Positions 16,961 to 25,072 of a stretch of 49,887 nucleotides of DNA are shown here, piece by piece. The position numbers and the translations under genes were made by a program. The notes under the pieces were generated by a model. It made no database searches. It was not told where the DNA came from and worked only from the letters and a program-made list of their open reading frames with translations. The stretch's first letter is position 1. Each line of letters opens with the position of its first letter. The stretch comes from a bacterium (lineage in GTDB: Bacteria; Patescibacteriota; Minisyncoccia; UBA6257; JAGOQP01), in NCBI GenBank assembly GCA_021844025.1, contig JAKBUF010000003.1, positions 1 through 49,887 on the forward strand. The letters run 5' to 3'.

Positions 16961-17341
16961 ATGTATACTCAATTACTTACTAAAATAAAAAATGCGCAGT
17001 CATTAAAGAAAGACGTAGTGCGTGCCGCGTGCTCTAAAATGGATGAGCAGATTTTACAACTCTTGGTTGCCGAAAAGTTCATTATGGGATTTGAAAAGAA
17101 GGGGAAAAATCCAAAAAGATTTTTTGAGATTCAATTATTTACTACCCATACAAAGCATGGTATTACCGGTGTTGAGTTTGTGAGCACTCCTTCTCGTCGA
17201 GTGTATATTCCGTACGCGCGATTGCGACCAATCCGCCAAGGATATGGAATTTCTGTTGTTTCTACCTCAAAAGGAATCATGACTAATAAACAGGCACGCG
17301 TGCAGAAGGTTGGCGGACAAATTTTATTTAATATATGGTAA
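16961..17341 (+). CDS. rpsH: Ribosomal protein uS8
   Basis: 126-aa 30S assembly protein and usual spc-operon regulator. Seen: YTQLLTKIKNAQSLKKDVV, FVSTPSRRVYIPY and STSKGIMTNKQARVQKVGGQIL. ATG 16961 gives the family N-terminus; an upstream TTG at 16940 falls in the AT-rich hairpin. Confidence 0.95.
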   Translation: MYTQLLTKIKNAQSLKKDVVRAACSKMDEQILQLLVAEKFIMGFEKKGKNPKRFFEIQLFTTHTKHGITGVEFVSTPSRRVYIPYARLRPIRQGYGISVVSTSKGIMTNKQARVQKVGGQILFNIW

Positions 17342-17383
17342 GAATTTAGAGTAATCTCTAGATGTATAAAACAAATCAAACAC

Positions 17384-17929
17384 ATGTCTAAAATCGGAAA
17401 AAAACCAATAGAAATACCAGCAGGAGTCACTATTTTATTTGAAACTTCTGAGGTGGTTGTTACCGGACCGAAAGGAACCATACGTGTCATTAAGCCACGT
17501 ACTGTTGAAGTTACCCAGTCGGGTAATCAGTTGGTTCTACAACCTGCTGATGAAAATCCTCAAACAATTATGAATTGGGGAACCACCCGCTCTCTTATTG
17601 AAAACGCAATTTTGGGAGTTACCCAAGGATTTGAAAAAAAACTTGAGGTTGAGGGGGTTGGATTCAAAGTATCTATGGAAGGAACCGTACTCGTTTTAAA
17701 AGTTGGGTTTTCTCATTTGGTTAAGTTCCCAACTCCTGAAGGGATTACTATACAAGTTGATAAAAATACCATTACTGTTTCAGGAATTAATAAACAACAA
17801 GTCGGACAAACGGCAGCAGTTATTCGTAGTATTAAAAAACCTGAACCATATTTAGGTAAAGGAATTCATTATCAAGGAGAAGTTATTCGTCGTAAAGATG
17901 GTAAGAAGGCTAGTGCTACCGCAAAATAA
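17384..17929 (+). CDS. rplF: Ribosomal protein uL6
   Basis: 181-aa 50S protein near the GTPase centre. Seen: MSKIGKKPIEIPAGV, LEVEGVGFKVSMEG and the C-terminal signature PEPYLGKGIHYQGEVIRRKDGKK in part. Normal length. Confidence 0.97.
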   Translation: MSKIGKKPIEIPAGVTILFETSEVVVTGPKGTIRVIKPRTVEVTQSGNQLVLQPADENPQTIMNWGTTRSLIENAILGVTQGFEKKLEVEGVGFKVSMEGTVLVLKVGFSHLVKFPTPEGITIQVDKNTITVSGINKQQVGQTAAVIRSIKKPEPYLGKGIHYQGEVIRRKDGKKASATAK

Positions 17930-17938
17930 AATTTAGTT

Positions 17939-18295
17939 ATGAATAATCAAAAGACAAAAGAAATTATTTGGAAAAAACGCGCGCGTCGTACTCGTGCGGT
18001 GTTACACGGTACTGCACAGCGGCCTCGGGTATCTGTTCACAAAACAAATGCATACGTATATGTTCAGTGCATTGACGACGATTCGCAAAAGACCTTGGTA
18101 AGCGCATCAACCGCTCAAGCAGATATGCGTACCGCACAAGGAAAAGAAAAGATACAAGCTGTTATTGATCGCGTTACTCTGCAATTAAAGGAAAAAGGAA
18201 TTACCTCAGCAATTTTTGATCGGGGTGCATATCGATTCCACGGTGTGGTGCGTAGCATTGCTGATGGATTGCGCTCAAAGGGTATTCGTATATAA
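17939..18295 (+). CDS. rplR: Ribosomal protein uL18
   Basis: 118-aa 5S rRNA-binding protein. Seen: RPRVSVHKTNAYVYVQCIDD, FDRGAYRFHGVVRSIADGLR. Normal length, 9 bp after rplF. Confidence 0.97.
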   Translation: MNNQKTKEIIWKKRARRTRAVLHGTAQRPRVSVHKTNAYVYVQCIDDDSQKTLVSASTAQADMRTAQGKEKIQAVIDRVTLQLKEKGITSAIFDRGAYRFHGVVRSIADGLRSKGIRI

Positions 18296-18309
18296 CTAGT
18301 TTACCATAT

Positions 18310-18831
18310 ATGACTAATAATCAACCAACAAATCAGTTTAATTCATCAAATCGTTCACGGCGTCCTTCGCGTGGACCGCGTCCAGGTTCTACTGCTCCTA
18401 AGCGCGAACTAAAAGAAAAGACTCTTGACCTACGCAGAGTTACTCGTGTGGTAAAAGGGGGAAAGCGCTTTTCTTTTCGTTGTACGTTAATTGTGGGGAA
18501 TGAGCGGGGATTGGTAGGAGTTGGTATTGCAAAAGGATCTGATGTTGCTCAGGCAATTGATAAAGCTCGTCATGATGCGCAAAAACACACATTTACTGTT
18601 CCGTTGCGTCAGACTACTATCGCGCACGAAACTCAGGCAAAGTTTAGCGCTGCTCGTGTACTTATTAAACCAGCAAAGAAAGGATCGGGATTAAAAGCTG
18701 GTGGAGCAGTACGGAGCGTTTTACTGATGGCTGGAATTTCAGACGCATCAGCAAAATGTCTCGGAAGAACTAAAAATAAATTAACAAACGCGCTTGCGAC
18801 ACTCGAGGCACTTAAGCAATTAAAATCATAG
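18310..18831 (+). CDS. rpsE: Ribosomal protein uS5
   Basis: 173-aa 30S fidelity protein. A low-complexity Asn/Ser/Arg/Pro N-terminus of about 40 residues is followed by the dsRNA-binding fold (RVTRVVKGGKRFSFRCTLIVGN) and GSGLKAGGAVRSVLLMAGI. It is followed directly by rplO; rpmD (uL30), normally between them, is absent. Confidence 0.97.
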   Translation: MTNNQPTNQFNSSNRSRRPSRGPRPGSTAPKRELKEKTLDLRRVTRVVKGGKRFSFRCTLIVGNERGLVGVGIAKGSDVAQAIDKARHDAQKHTFTVPLRQTTIAHETQAKFSAARVLIKPAKKGSGLKAGGAVRSVLLMAGISDASAKCLGRTKNKLTNALATLEALKQLKS

Positions 18832-18838
18832 ATCTACT

Positions 18839-19255
18839 ATGCGATTACACGAATTACAACCTAAAACGAAACGTCCTTCTCAAAAACGAGTAGGAAGAGG
18901 AGGGAAACGCGGAACTACTTCTGGTAAGGGACAAAAAGGACAAAAGTCTCGTGCAGGGCACAAAATACGACCCGCGCAGCGCGATTTAGTCATTCGTACT
19001 CCGAAACGAAGAGGATATAAAAATAAACCCAAGCATCCACATGCGTTTGCTTTGTCTTTGGATATTATTAATCGTTTATCTGAATCAGTTATTACCAAAG
19101 AAGTATTGGTAGAACATCGGATTATTCGTTCTGCTTCTATACCGGTTAAAGTGGTTGCAAATGGTTCTATTGAGCACGCAAAGGAGATTGTTGGATTTCC
19201 TGTTTCTGATAAAGCAGCGCAGAAGATAAAAAAATCCGGCGGCAGCATTAAATAA
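18839..19255 (+). CDS. rplO: Ribosomal protein uL15
   Basis: 138-aa 50S protein. Seen: MRLHELQPK, KRVGRGGKRGTTSGKGQKGQK, and a C-terminal KAAQKIKKSGG zone. Starts 7 bp after rpsE. Confidence 0.96.
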   Translation: MRLHELQPKTKRPSQKRVGRGGKRGTTSGKGQKGQKSRAGHKIRPAQRDLVIRTPKRRGYKNKPKHPHAFALSLDIINRLSESVITKEVLVEHRIIRSASIPVKVVANGSIEHAKEIVGFPVSDKAAQKIKKSGGSIK

Positions 19256-19272
19256 TTTTTGATTTACGATTT

Positions 19273-20544
19273 ATGCCCAAAATTACGAATTTATTTAAAA
19301 TCCCCGATTTGCGGAAAAAAATATTTTTCGTATTATTTTGGTTGATTGTGTTTCGTATTCTTGCTGCTATTCCAGTTCCTGATGTTGATCTGAGCCGATT
19401 ACAAAACTTTTTTGAAGGAAATCAGTTGTTTGGATTTTTAAATATATTCTCGGGAGGCGGTCTTTCTAATTTGTCTATTGCTATGTTGGGAGTTGGTCCC
19501 TACATTACCGCAACAATTATTATGCAGCTTCTTACTATGATCTTTCCTAAGCTCAAGGAAATGTATTATGAAGAGGGAAGTGCGGGGCGTATGAAATTTA
19601 ATAGATATTCAAAATATTTAACTGTTCCGTTAGCGTTTTTGTCTGGGTATGGATTTTTGAATCTTCTTATTTCTCAGCAGGTACTTCCTCAAATGGGGCT
19701 TACTTCTCTTTTGCGAGATACACTCATTGTGGTTGCTGGTTCTATGGCTTTGGTGTGGATAGGGGACCTTATTTCTGAGCAGCACTTAGGAAATGGTGTG
19801 TCGTTAATTATTTTTGCGGGTATTGTGAGCCGTATTCCTACTACCATACAACAGTTATTTGTATCATTTGATTCAACGGTTTTGATTAGTTACCTTGCGT
19901 TCTTGATCATTGCTCTTATTGTTATTGCGGGTGTGGTATATGTAAATGAAGCGGAACGGCGTGTTCCTATTACGTACGCCAAACGTGTTCGGGGGAATAA
20001 AGTATATGGAGGGGTTTCTAGTTATTTGCCACTAAAAGTAAACCAGGCGGGGGTCATTCCTATTATCTTTGCTATTTCTGTTCTTATGTTCCCGCAGTTT
20101 ATAGCCCAGGCGGTTGCTATTTTTTCGCGTGATACTTCTACGCGTCTTATAGATTTTGTTTCGGGTATATTTAATAACCACTATTGGTACGCATTGTTTT
20201 ACTTTGTGTTGGTGGTTTTGTTCACTTATTTTTATACTGCGGTTACGTTTGATCCAAAAGAGATTTCAAAAAATTTACAACATTCGGGGGGAGTTATTTT
20301 AGGAATTCGTCCAGGAGAAATCACCTCATCTTATTTGGGTAAAATTATTGCTCGCATTACTTTGTGGGGAGCTATCTTTTTAGGGGTCATTGCTATTTTA
20401 CCAAACATTACCACTATTATAACCGGTATTACTATTGTCTCTATTGGGGGTACTGCGCTCCTGATCGTGGTTTCGGTTGCTTTAGAGGTTTTGCGCCAGG
20501 TAAATTCTCAGCTTATCATGCGTGAATACGAGGGATTTGAGTAA
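19273..20544 (+). CDS. secY: Protein translocase subunit SecY
   Basis: 423-aa core of the Sec channel in the cytoplasmic membrane, with ten hydrophobic helices. Seen: RILAAIPVPDVDLSRLQNFF, the plug region GGGLSNLSIAMLGVGPYITATIIMQLL, and SYLPLKVNQAGVIPIIFA. Last gene of the ribosomal run and followed by a terminator, as in many bacteria. Confidence 0.97.
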   Translation: MPKITNLFKIPDLRKKIFFVLFWLIVFRILAAIPVPDVDLSRLQNFFEGNQLFGFLNIFSGGGLSNLSIAMLGVGPYITATIIMQLLTMIFPKLKEMYYEEGSAGRMKFNRYSKYLTVPLAFLSGYGFLNLLISQQVLPQMGLTSLLRDTLIVVAGSMALVWIGDLISEQHLGNGVSLIIFAGIVSRIPTTIQQLFVSFDSTVLISYLAFLIIALIVIAGVVYVNEAERRVPITYAKRVRGNKVYGGVSSYLPLKVNQAGVIPIIFAISVLMFPQFIAQAVAIFSRDTSTRLIDFVSGIFNNHYWYALFYFVLVVLFTYFYTAVTFDPKEISKNLQHSGGVILGIRPGEITSSYLGKIIARITLWGAIFLGVIAILPNITTIITGITIVSIGGTALLIVVSVALEVLRQVNSQLIMREYEGFE

Positions 20545-20573
20545 ACTTTTTATCTAAACTAATAATATAACAC

Positions 20574-20596
20574 ATCCGCCTTCCGGCGGATTTGTT
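20574..20596 (+). terminator. Intrinsic terminator after secY
   Basis: ATCCGCC, TTCC loop, GGCGGAT, then TTGTTTTT. Ends the rplC-secY transcript. Confidence 0.9.
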
Positions 20597-20618
20597 TTTC
20601 AAACGTAAGTGAATATGA

Positions 20619-20624
20619 TACACT
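20619..20624 (+). promoter_or_regulatory. Extended -10 giving a leaderless adk mRNA
   Basis: TGA followed by TACACT, 7 nt before ATG 20632. No clear -35. Confidence 0.6.
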
Positions 20625-20631
20625 CCTTTCT

Positions 20632-21348
20632 ATGGCAACTACATCATCAAAACAAAAATCCTCATCTATAGGGGCAGTGGTCATATTTGGATATCCGGGG
20701 TCGGGGAAGAGTACCCAGGCACAAATGATTGCTGAACGGTTTGGTTTTTATCATTTTGATACGGGCAGATTTGTAGAACATTTGGTATATGATCCTCGAA
20801 CAGCTTCTCGCCCAGATATAAAACATGAACGGAAATTATTTGAAACAGGTAAGTTAATGGATGCTGATTTTACTTTGAAACATATCGGTGCTCGTATAAA
20901 GGATCTTGCCAAAGGAGGGGAACGAATTGTTTTTAGTGGTTCTCCTAGAAATCTTGCCGAAGCTTTTGGAGATAAAAAATATAAAAAGGGGTTTGTTGAT
21001 GTATTGGATGAGGCGTATGGGCGCAAAGGAGTGTTATATATTTTACTCAAGGTTACTCAAAAAGAATCTCTTGAACGTAATTCAAAACGTTTGGTGTGCT
21101 CGGTGTGTCAGACTCCATTATTAGGGAAAACTCATGCATCACTTACTTCTTCTTGCCCATTTTGTGGAGGTAAACTATACCGACGTTCCCTCGATGACCC
21201 AAAAACTATTCTTGTGCGATTTAAAGAGTACGAACAAAAAACTCTTCCTATTATTCAAGAACTTCGCAAAAAACGGATTGTGGTACATGAAGTTTCGGCA
21301 AGTGCCATGCCGCATATTGTGTTTAAACGCATCTCTCAATTTTTATAA
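20632..21348 (+). CDS. adk: Adenylate kinase, divergent, zinc-LID type
   Basis: 238-aa P-loop kinase interconverting ATP+AMP and 2 ADP. P-loop GYPGSGKST (20-28); LID with CSVC and CPFC (about 156-178) for zinc; then RFKEYEQKTLPII. Unusual points: the family DGFPR motif reads SGSPR, and the AMP-binding segment is atypical, so specificity may differ. The secY-adk-map order supports the call. It has its own leaderless promoter. Confidence 0.85.
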   Translation: MATTSSKQKSSSIGAVVIFGYPGSGKSTQAQMIAERFGFYHFDTGRFVEHLVYDPRTASRPDIKHERKLFETGKLMDADFTLKHIGARIKDLAKGGERIVFSGSPRNLAEAFGDKKYKKGFVDVLDEAYGRKGVLYILLKVTQKESLERNSKRLVCSVCQTPLLGKTHASLTSSCPFCGGKLYRRSLDDPKTILVRFKEYEQKTLPIIQELRKKRIVVHEVSASAMPHIVFKRISQFL

Positions 21349-21353
21349 TCTTT

Positions 21354-22112
21354 ATGGTTTCTTTAAAGACAGCTCAAGAAATAGAAACACTTAAAAAATC
21401 TGGCGCTATTCTGAAATCGTTGTTGCACGAGCTTTCTTTGCGTGCGCGTGAAGGAACTTCTCTTACCGAATTAGATTCTTTTGCTCGGTCGTTTGCTAAA
21501 AAGCATTCAGCACACCCAGCTTTTTTAGGATATCGTCCTGAGGGTGCGCGTCACGCGTATCAGGCGGCCATCTGCACCTCATTAAATGAAACGGTCGTTC
21601 ACGGAGTGCCTCATCAATATCGTTTGGTTTTAGGTGATGTTTTAAAAATTGATGCCGGTATTATTTATGAAGGTATGTATACCGATTCCGCTACCACCGT
21701 TGTTATTGGAAAGCCGTCTCCCCAGGTAAAACGGCTTATTTCTGCAACTAGGAAGGCTTTAGATGAGGCTCTTTCCATTATTAAACCCGGTAAAACCGTT
21801 GGGGATATTGGGTGGGTTATTGAACGACGTGCTCATTTAGAACATTGTAAAGTACTTCATGCTCTCACAGGACATGGAGTAGGGTATGAATTACATGAGG
21901 ATCCTCCTATTTATAATTATGGAACTAGGGGGGAGGGAATGGTGTTACGTGAAGGTATGGTGCTTGCTATTGAGCCCATGTTTAGTCTTTCGAGTGAAGA
22001 CATTGTTCAACAGTCAGATGAAAGTTATGCCTCTGCTGATGGAAGTTTAACCGCTCATTTTGAACACACGGTAGTGGTCACTAAACGAGGTCATTTAGTG
22101 GTAACCGCATAA
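21354..22112 (+). CDS. map: Methionine aminopeptidase, type I
   Basis: 252-aa dinuclear-metal enzyme removing N-terminal Met from new proteins. Metal-site segments: GDVLKIDAGIIYEGMYTDSA (two Asp), LTGHGVGYELHEDP (His), VLAIEPMF (Glu) and HFEHTVVV (Glu). No N-terminal SH3-binding zinc finger. Starts 5 bp after adk. Confidence 0.96.
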   Translation: MVSLKTAQEIETLKKSGAILKSLLHELSLRAREGTSLTELDSFARSFAKKHSAHPAFLGYRPEGARHAYQAAICTSLNETVVHGVPHQYRLVLGDVLKIDAGIIYEGMYTDSATTVVIGKPSPQVKRLISATRKALDEALSIIKPGKTVGDIGWVIERRAHLEHCKVLHALTGHGVGYELHEDPPIYNYGTRGEGMVLREGMVLAIEPMFSLSSEDIVQQSDESYASADGSLTAHFEHTVVVTKRGHLVVTA

Positions 22113-22120
22113 TTATACGC

Positions 22121-22846
22121 ATGCCTTCAAAATCATCTCAACCATTGGTTTCTCTTGTTATACCGTGCGGAAAAGAACCCCATCGTATTGTTACGGCGTT
22201 ATTAGACATGGACGCATATTTTAGTAAACAGTCTTTCGCGTATGAGTTATTAGTGGTGTTTTATTCCTCTGATATACACACGCGTGATATTGTGCATCGT
22301 ATGGGGTCATTAATCCCTCATATGCGCACCATGGAAGTTAAATCGGGTGTGGGTAGCGCTATTCAAAGAGGAATGCTTGACGCACATGGCTTAATGCGTA
22401 TTTATGTTCCTCCTTTGCTGGCTCAACATGTCCAGTTATATCAAACGACCGAGAGTTTTTTTAGAAAAGGATATGATGTTGTCTCTGGATCTTATTATGC
22501 ATCGGAAGTAACCACAAAACCCCCCTTGCCCTGGGATCGGTTCTATCAATGGTTTATTCGCTTACTATTCCGCTTTTCTCCTCGTGATAGTGGCTCTGGG
22601 TGGGTGGCTTATTCTCAGAAAGCGGCGGTGCGTATTTTTCCTCTTACCACAGCTCATTCCGATGTTATTATTGGTGAATCGTTGGCGTTGGCTCGTTATG
22701 AAAATATGCGCGTAAAAGAACTTCCTATTACTGCGTCTGTTCGTCCACGTATTTCTTTTTGGTTGTATATGAGAAAAGTTTTTGAATCGGTAGGTATTTT
22801 TATTCACTTTTTCGTCTCGGGCCGTGCTTCTCGTAAGCGCATGTAA
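22121..22846 (+). CDS. GT2-fold glycosyltransferase-like protein without DxD
   Basis: 241-aa protein starting with the family-2 glycosyltransferase strand PLVSLVIPCGKEP and showing the later SGSYY, SGSGWVAYSQKA and GESLALARYENMRVKELPI elements of dolichyl-phosphate-mannose-synthase-like proteins. The region that should hold DxD reads LMRIYVPPLL, so the metal/sugar-nucleotide aspartates are missing. It may be inactive or non-catalytic. Starts 8 bp after map. No Shine-Dalgarno. Confidence 0.65.
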   Translation: MPSKSSQPLVSLVIPCGKEPHRIVTALLDMDAYFSKQSFAYELLVVFYSSDIHTRDIVHRMGSLIPHMRTMEVKSGVGSAIQRGMLDAHGLMRIYVPPLLAQHVQLYQTTESFFRKGYDVVSGSYYASEVTTKPPLPWDRFYQWFIRLLFRFSPRDSGSGWVAYSQKAAVRIFPLTTAHSDVIIGESLALARYENMRVKELPITASVRPRISFWLYMRKVFESVGIFIHFFVSGRASRKRM

Positions 22847-22863
22847 TCTGGTTCTTTTTGAGG

Positions 22864-22892
22864 TTGACTTTGTGAGTAATACGCAGTATATT
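22864..22892 (+). promoter_or_regulatory. greA promoter
   Basis: TTGACT at 22864-22869, 17-bp spacer, TATATT at 22887-22892. The leader to ATG 22916 is about 17 nt. Confidence 0.7.
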
Positions 22893-22915
22893 TGTTTGAT
22901 ATTTATTATATTGTT

Positions 22916-23380
22916 ATGAGTGAACATTACGTAAGCAAGGAGAAAATGGAGGAGCTCAAGCATGAATTACGCGAACTAAAGACTAGTCATCGTATTGAGA
23001 TTGCGGAGCGTTTGAAGCGCGCGAAAGAGTTTGGAGACCTCTCTGAAAATTTTGAATATGCACAGGCAAAAGAAGATCAGGACCATTTGGAACATGATAT
23101 TTTTAAGCTTGAAAATCTTATTAAAAATTCAAGTGTTATTACCAAATCAAAAAATAAAAGTGTGGTAAGTGTGGGGCTTACGGTTGCCTTGCGAAAGGCA
23201 GATAAAAGTACTTCAACATTTACCATTGTTGGGTCTCAAGAGGCAGATCCTTCCCATAATAAAATCTCTAACGTATCTCCCATTGGGAAAGAATTAATTG
23301 GTAGAAAAATTGGGGACGTGGTGAAGGTAAAAACTCCTAAAGGAAGTGTTGTACAATACGAAATAATTGCGATAGAATAG
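22916..23380 (+). CDS. greA: Transcription elongation factor GreA
   Basis: 154-aa factor that stimulates transcript cleavage by backtracked RNA polymerase. The N-terminal coiled coil carries the acidic tip (EFGDLSENFEYAQAKEDQ); the C-terminal FKBP-like domain has SPIGKELIGRKIGDVV. ATG 22916 is preferred because an upstream ATG at 22892 overlaps the -10 box. Confidence 0.95.
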   Translation: MSEHYVSKEKMEELKHELRELKTSHRIEIAERLKRAKEFGDLSENFEYAQAKEDQDHLEHDIFKLENLIKNSSVITKSKNKSVVSVGLTVALRKADKSTSTFTIVGSQEADPSHNKISNVSPIGKELIGRKIGDVVKVKTPKGSVVQYEIIAIE

Positions 23381-23398
23381 AAACGGAACTATCCGTGT

Positions 23399-24850
23399 AT
23401 GGCTATTGATTCTATTTTTGAAGAACGGGTAAAAAAACTGGATCTTTTACGTAGTGAACAAGTTGATCCTTACCCAATTATCAGCAAACGCTCTCTTTTG
23501 ATTGAGAGCTTTTTGGGTTCTTTTTCGTCTCTTGCACGAAAAAAACAAACCGTGTATTTGGCAGGGCGCGTCCGTTCCATTCGTGATCAGGGTAAGATTC
23601 TTTTTGTTTCGTGTCAGGATTCAACCGGAAAGGTTCAGTGCATTCTAAAGAAAGATATATTATCTGACTTTACTCGTATTAAAAAAACGTTAGATATGGG
23701 CGATATCATTCAGGTGAGTGGTACCGCGCTGATCTCAAATACCGGTGAAAAAAGTTTATTAGTCAAAAAATACATTTTATTAAGTAAATCATTACGTCCA
23801 TTACCTTCTGATTTTTATGGGCTTGAGGATGTTGAAACCCGTTTACGTAAGAGATATTTAGATACTCTTTTAAACACTAACGAGTATACCTTATTTATAA
23901 AAAAAGCTATCTTCTGGAAGTCTATGAGAGATTTTCTGGAAACAGCTGGTTTTATGGCGGTAGAGACTCCTGTTTTTGAGGTTACGCCGGGAGGAGCGGA
24001 AGCAGAACCATTTGTGACTCATCATAATGCGCTTGATGAAGATTTTTATTTACGTATTTCTCTTGAGATTGCTTTAAAGAAAATGATTGTGGGGGGGTTT
24101 GAAAAAATTTATGAAATTGGGCGTATTTTCCGAAACGAAGGTATAGACGCCGAACATTTGCAGGATTATACCCAACTTGAATTTTACTGGGCATATGCGG
24201 ACTATCGGGAGCTTATGAAGTTTGTAAAGAAAATGTATCAGTCGGTTATTAAAAAAACATTTGGTACGTTGGTGCTTCCGTTTGGTAATAAAAAAATAAA
24301 TTGGGGGGGTGCATGGAAGACAGTTGATTATTGTGTGGTGTTTAAAAAATATAATAAGTTGGATGTTCTTTCGTGTTCTGATGATGATTTAAAAAATCGT
24401 GCAAAAGAATTAGGAATCTCGTTTGAAAAGGGTATTGGGCGAGGGAGACTTATTGATCTTATTTATAAAAAAACCGTACGGCCGCTTTTAATTCAGCCAA
24501 CGTTTCTTATTAATCCGCCAGTTACTATTGAGCCATTAGCGAAACGCTCACAAAAAGATCCTCGTGTGGTGGAGCGGTTTCAGGTTATGGCGTATGGTAC
24601 TGAACTGGGCAAGGGATTTTCTGAACTGAATGATCCTATTGATCAACGTAAACGATTTGAGGAGCAAATGAAACTTCGCGAGAAAGGAGATAAAGAGGCT
24701 CAAATGCTTGATGAAGAATTTTTAGAGGCGCTGGAATATGGTATGCCCCCAACCGCGGGATTCGGAACTTCTGAGCGGTTGTTTGCGGTGCTTGCGCAAC
24801 GCCCTATTCGGGAGACTATTTTTTCTCCTCCTATGAAGAAGAAAGATTAA
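23399..24850 (+). CDS. lysS: Lysyl-tRNA synthetase, class II
   Basis: 483-aa enzyme charging tRNA-Lys. An N-terminal OB-fold anticodon domain (VYLAGRVRSIRDQGKILFVSCQD) is followed by motif 1 (ETPVFEVTPGGAEAEPF), motif 2 (EIGRIFRNEGIDAEHLQDYTQLEF) and motif 3 (GMPPTAGFGTSERLF). Motif 3 is slightly unusual (GTSERL instead of GIGIDRL) but keeps the Arg. 18 bp after greA. Confidence 0.94.
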   Translation: MAIDSIFEERVKKLDLLRSEQVDPYPIISKRSLLIESFLGSFSSLARKKQTVYLAGRVRSIRDQGKILFVSCQDSTGKVQCILKKDILSDFTRIKKTLDMGDIIQVSGTALISNTGEKSLLVKKYILLSKSLRPLPSDFYGLEDVETRLRKRYLDTLLNTNEYTLFIKKAIFWKSMRDFLETAGFMAVETPVFEVTPGGAEAEPFVTHHNALDEDFYLRISLEIALKKMIVGGFEKIYEIGRIFRNEGIDAEHLQDYTQLEFYWAYADYRELMKFVKKMYQSVIKKTFGTLVLPFGNKKINWGGAWKTVDYCVVFKKYNKLDVLSCSDDDLKNRAKELGISFEKGIGRGRLIDLIYKKTVRPLLIQPTFLINPPVTIEPLAKRSQKDPRVVERFQVMAYGTELGKGFSELNDPIDQRKRFEEQMKLREKGDKEAQMLDEEFLEALEYGMPPTAGFGTSERLFAVLAQRPIRETIFSPPMKKKD

Positions 24851-24868
24851 CATTTAAGTTCGGTCTAG

Positions 24869-24890
24869 AGTCCCGAGAGGGGCTTTTTTT
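24869..24890 (+). terminator. Intrinsic terminator after lysS
   Basis: AGTCCC, GAGA loop, GGGGCT, then seven T. Confidence 0.85.
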
Positions 24891-24903
24891 ATTTGCTATT
24901 CTT

Positions 24904-24912
24904 TGATATTCT
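24904..24912 (+). promoter_or_regulatory. Extended -10 upstream of serS element
   Basis: TGATATTCT inside a 20-nt stretch (24902-24921) that is nearly repeated before tyrS (27750-27768; about two differences). Start near 24919, so the element at 24942 would be in the leader RNA. Confidence 0.45.
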
Positions 24913-24941
24913 ATATTTGTGTTTACTTTTATTCTTACTTT

Positions 24942-25072
24942 ATGCCCAGTAACTTTACTTTATACGCCGTAGGCGAAAAGACCTGTGCTGGAAATAACAG
25001 AAAGAAATAAAACGTAGTTTTGCATACATATTCATAAAAAGTATAATTTAAATAAAGTAACGTTAACTGGGT
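24942..25072 (+). repeat. Start-codon-abutting element, copy 1 (before serS)
   Basis: 131 nt. 5' end ATGCCCAGTAACTTTACTT; then a short hairpin CGCC-GTA-GGCG followed by GAAA; 3' end AAGTAACGTTAACTGGGT directly before ATG 25073. The ends pair over 19 positions with one bulged A and one U-C mismatch, and pairing continues through the 5' ATG against the UAU of UAUG. The first ATG opens a 22-codon ORF ending at TAA. See copies 2 and 3. Confidence 0.8.

Noticed and set aside
18832-18838. Missing rpmD as an assembly error
   Set aside because: rpsE and rplO are 7 bp apart with intact ends, and loss of uL30 is a known trait of CPR bacteria.
24942-25072. Element as a group I or II intron or a T-box
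   Set aside because: Too short, no intron core or domain V-like hairpin, and no T-box specifier/antiterminator sequence; T-boxes are also not expected before rpmA.
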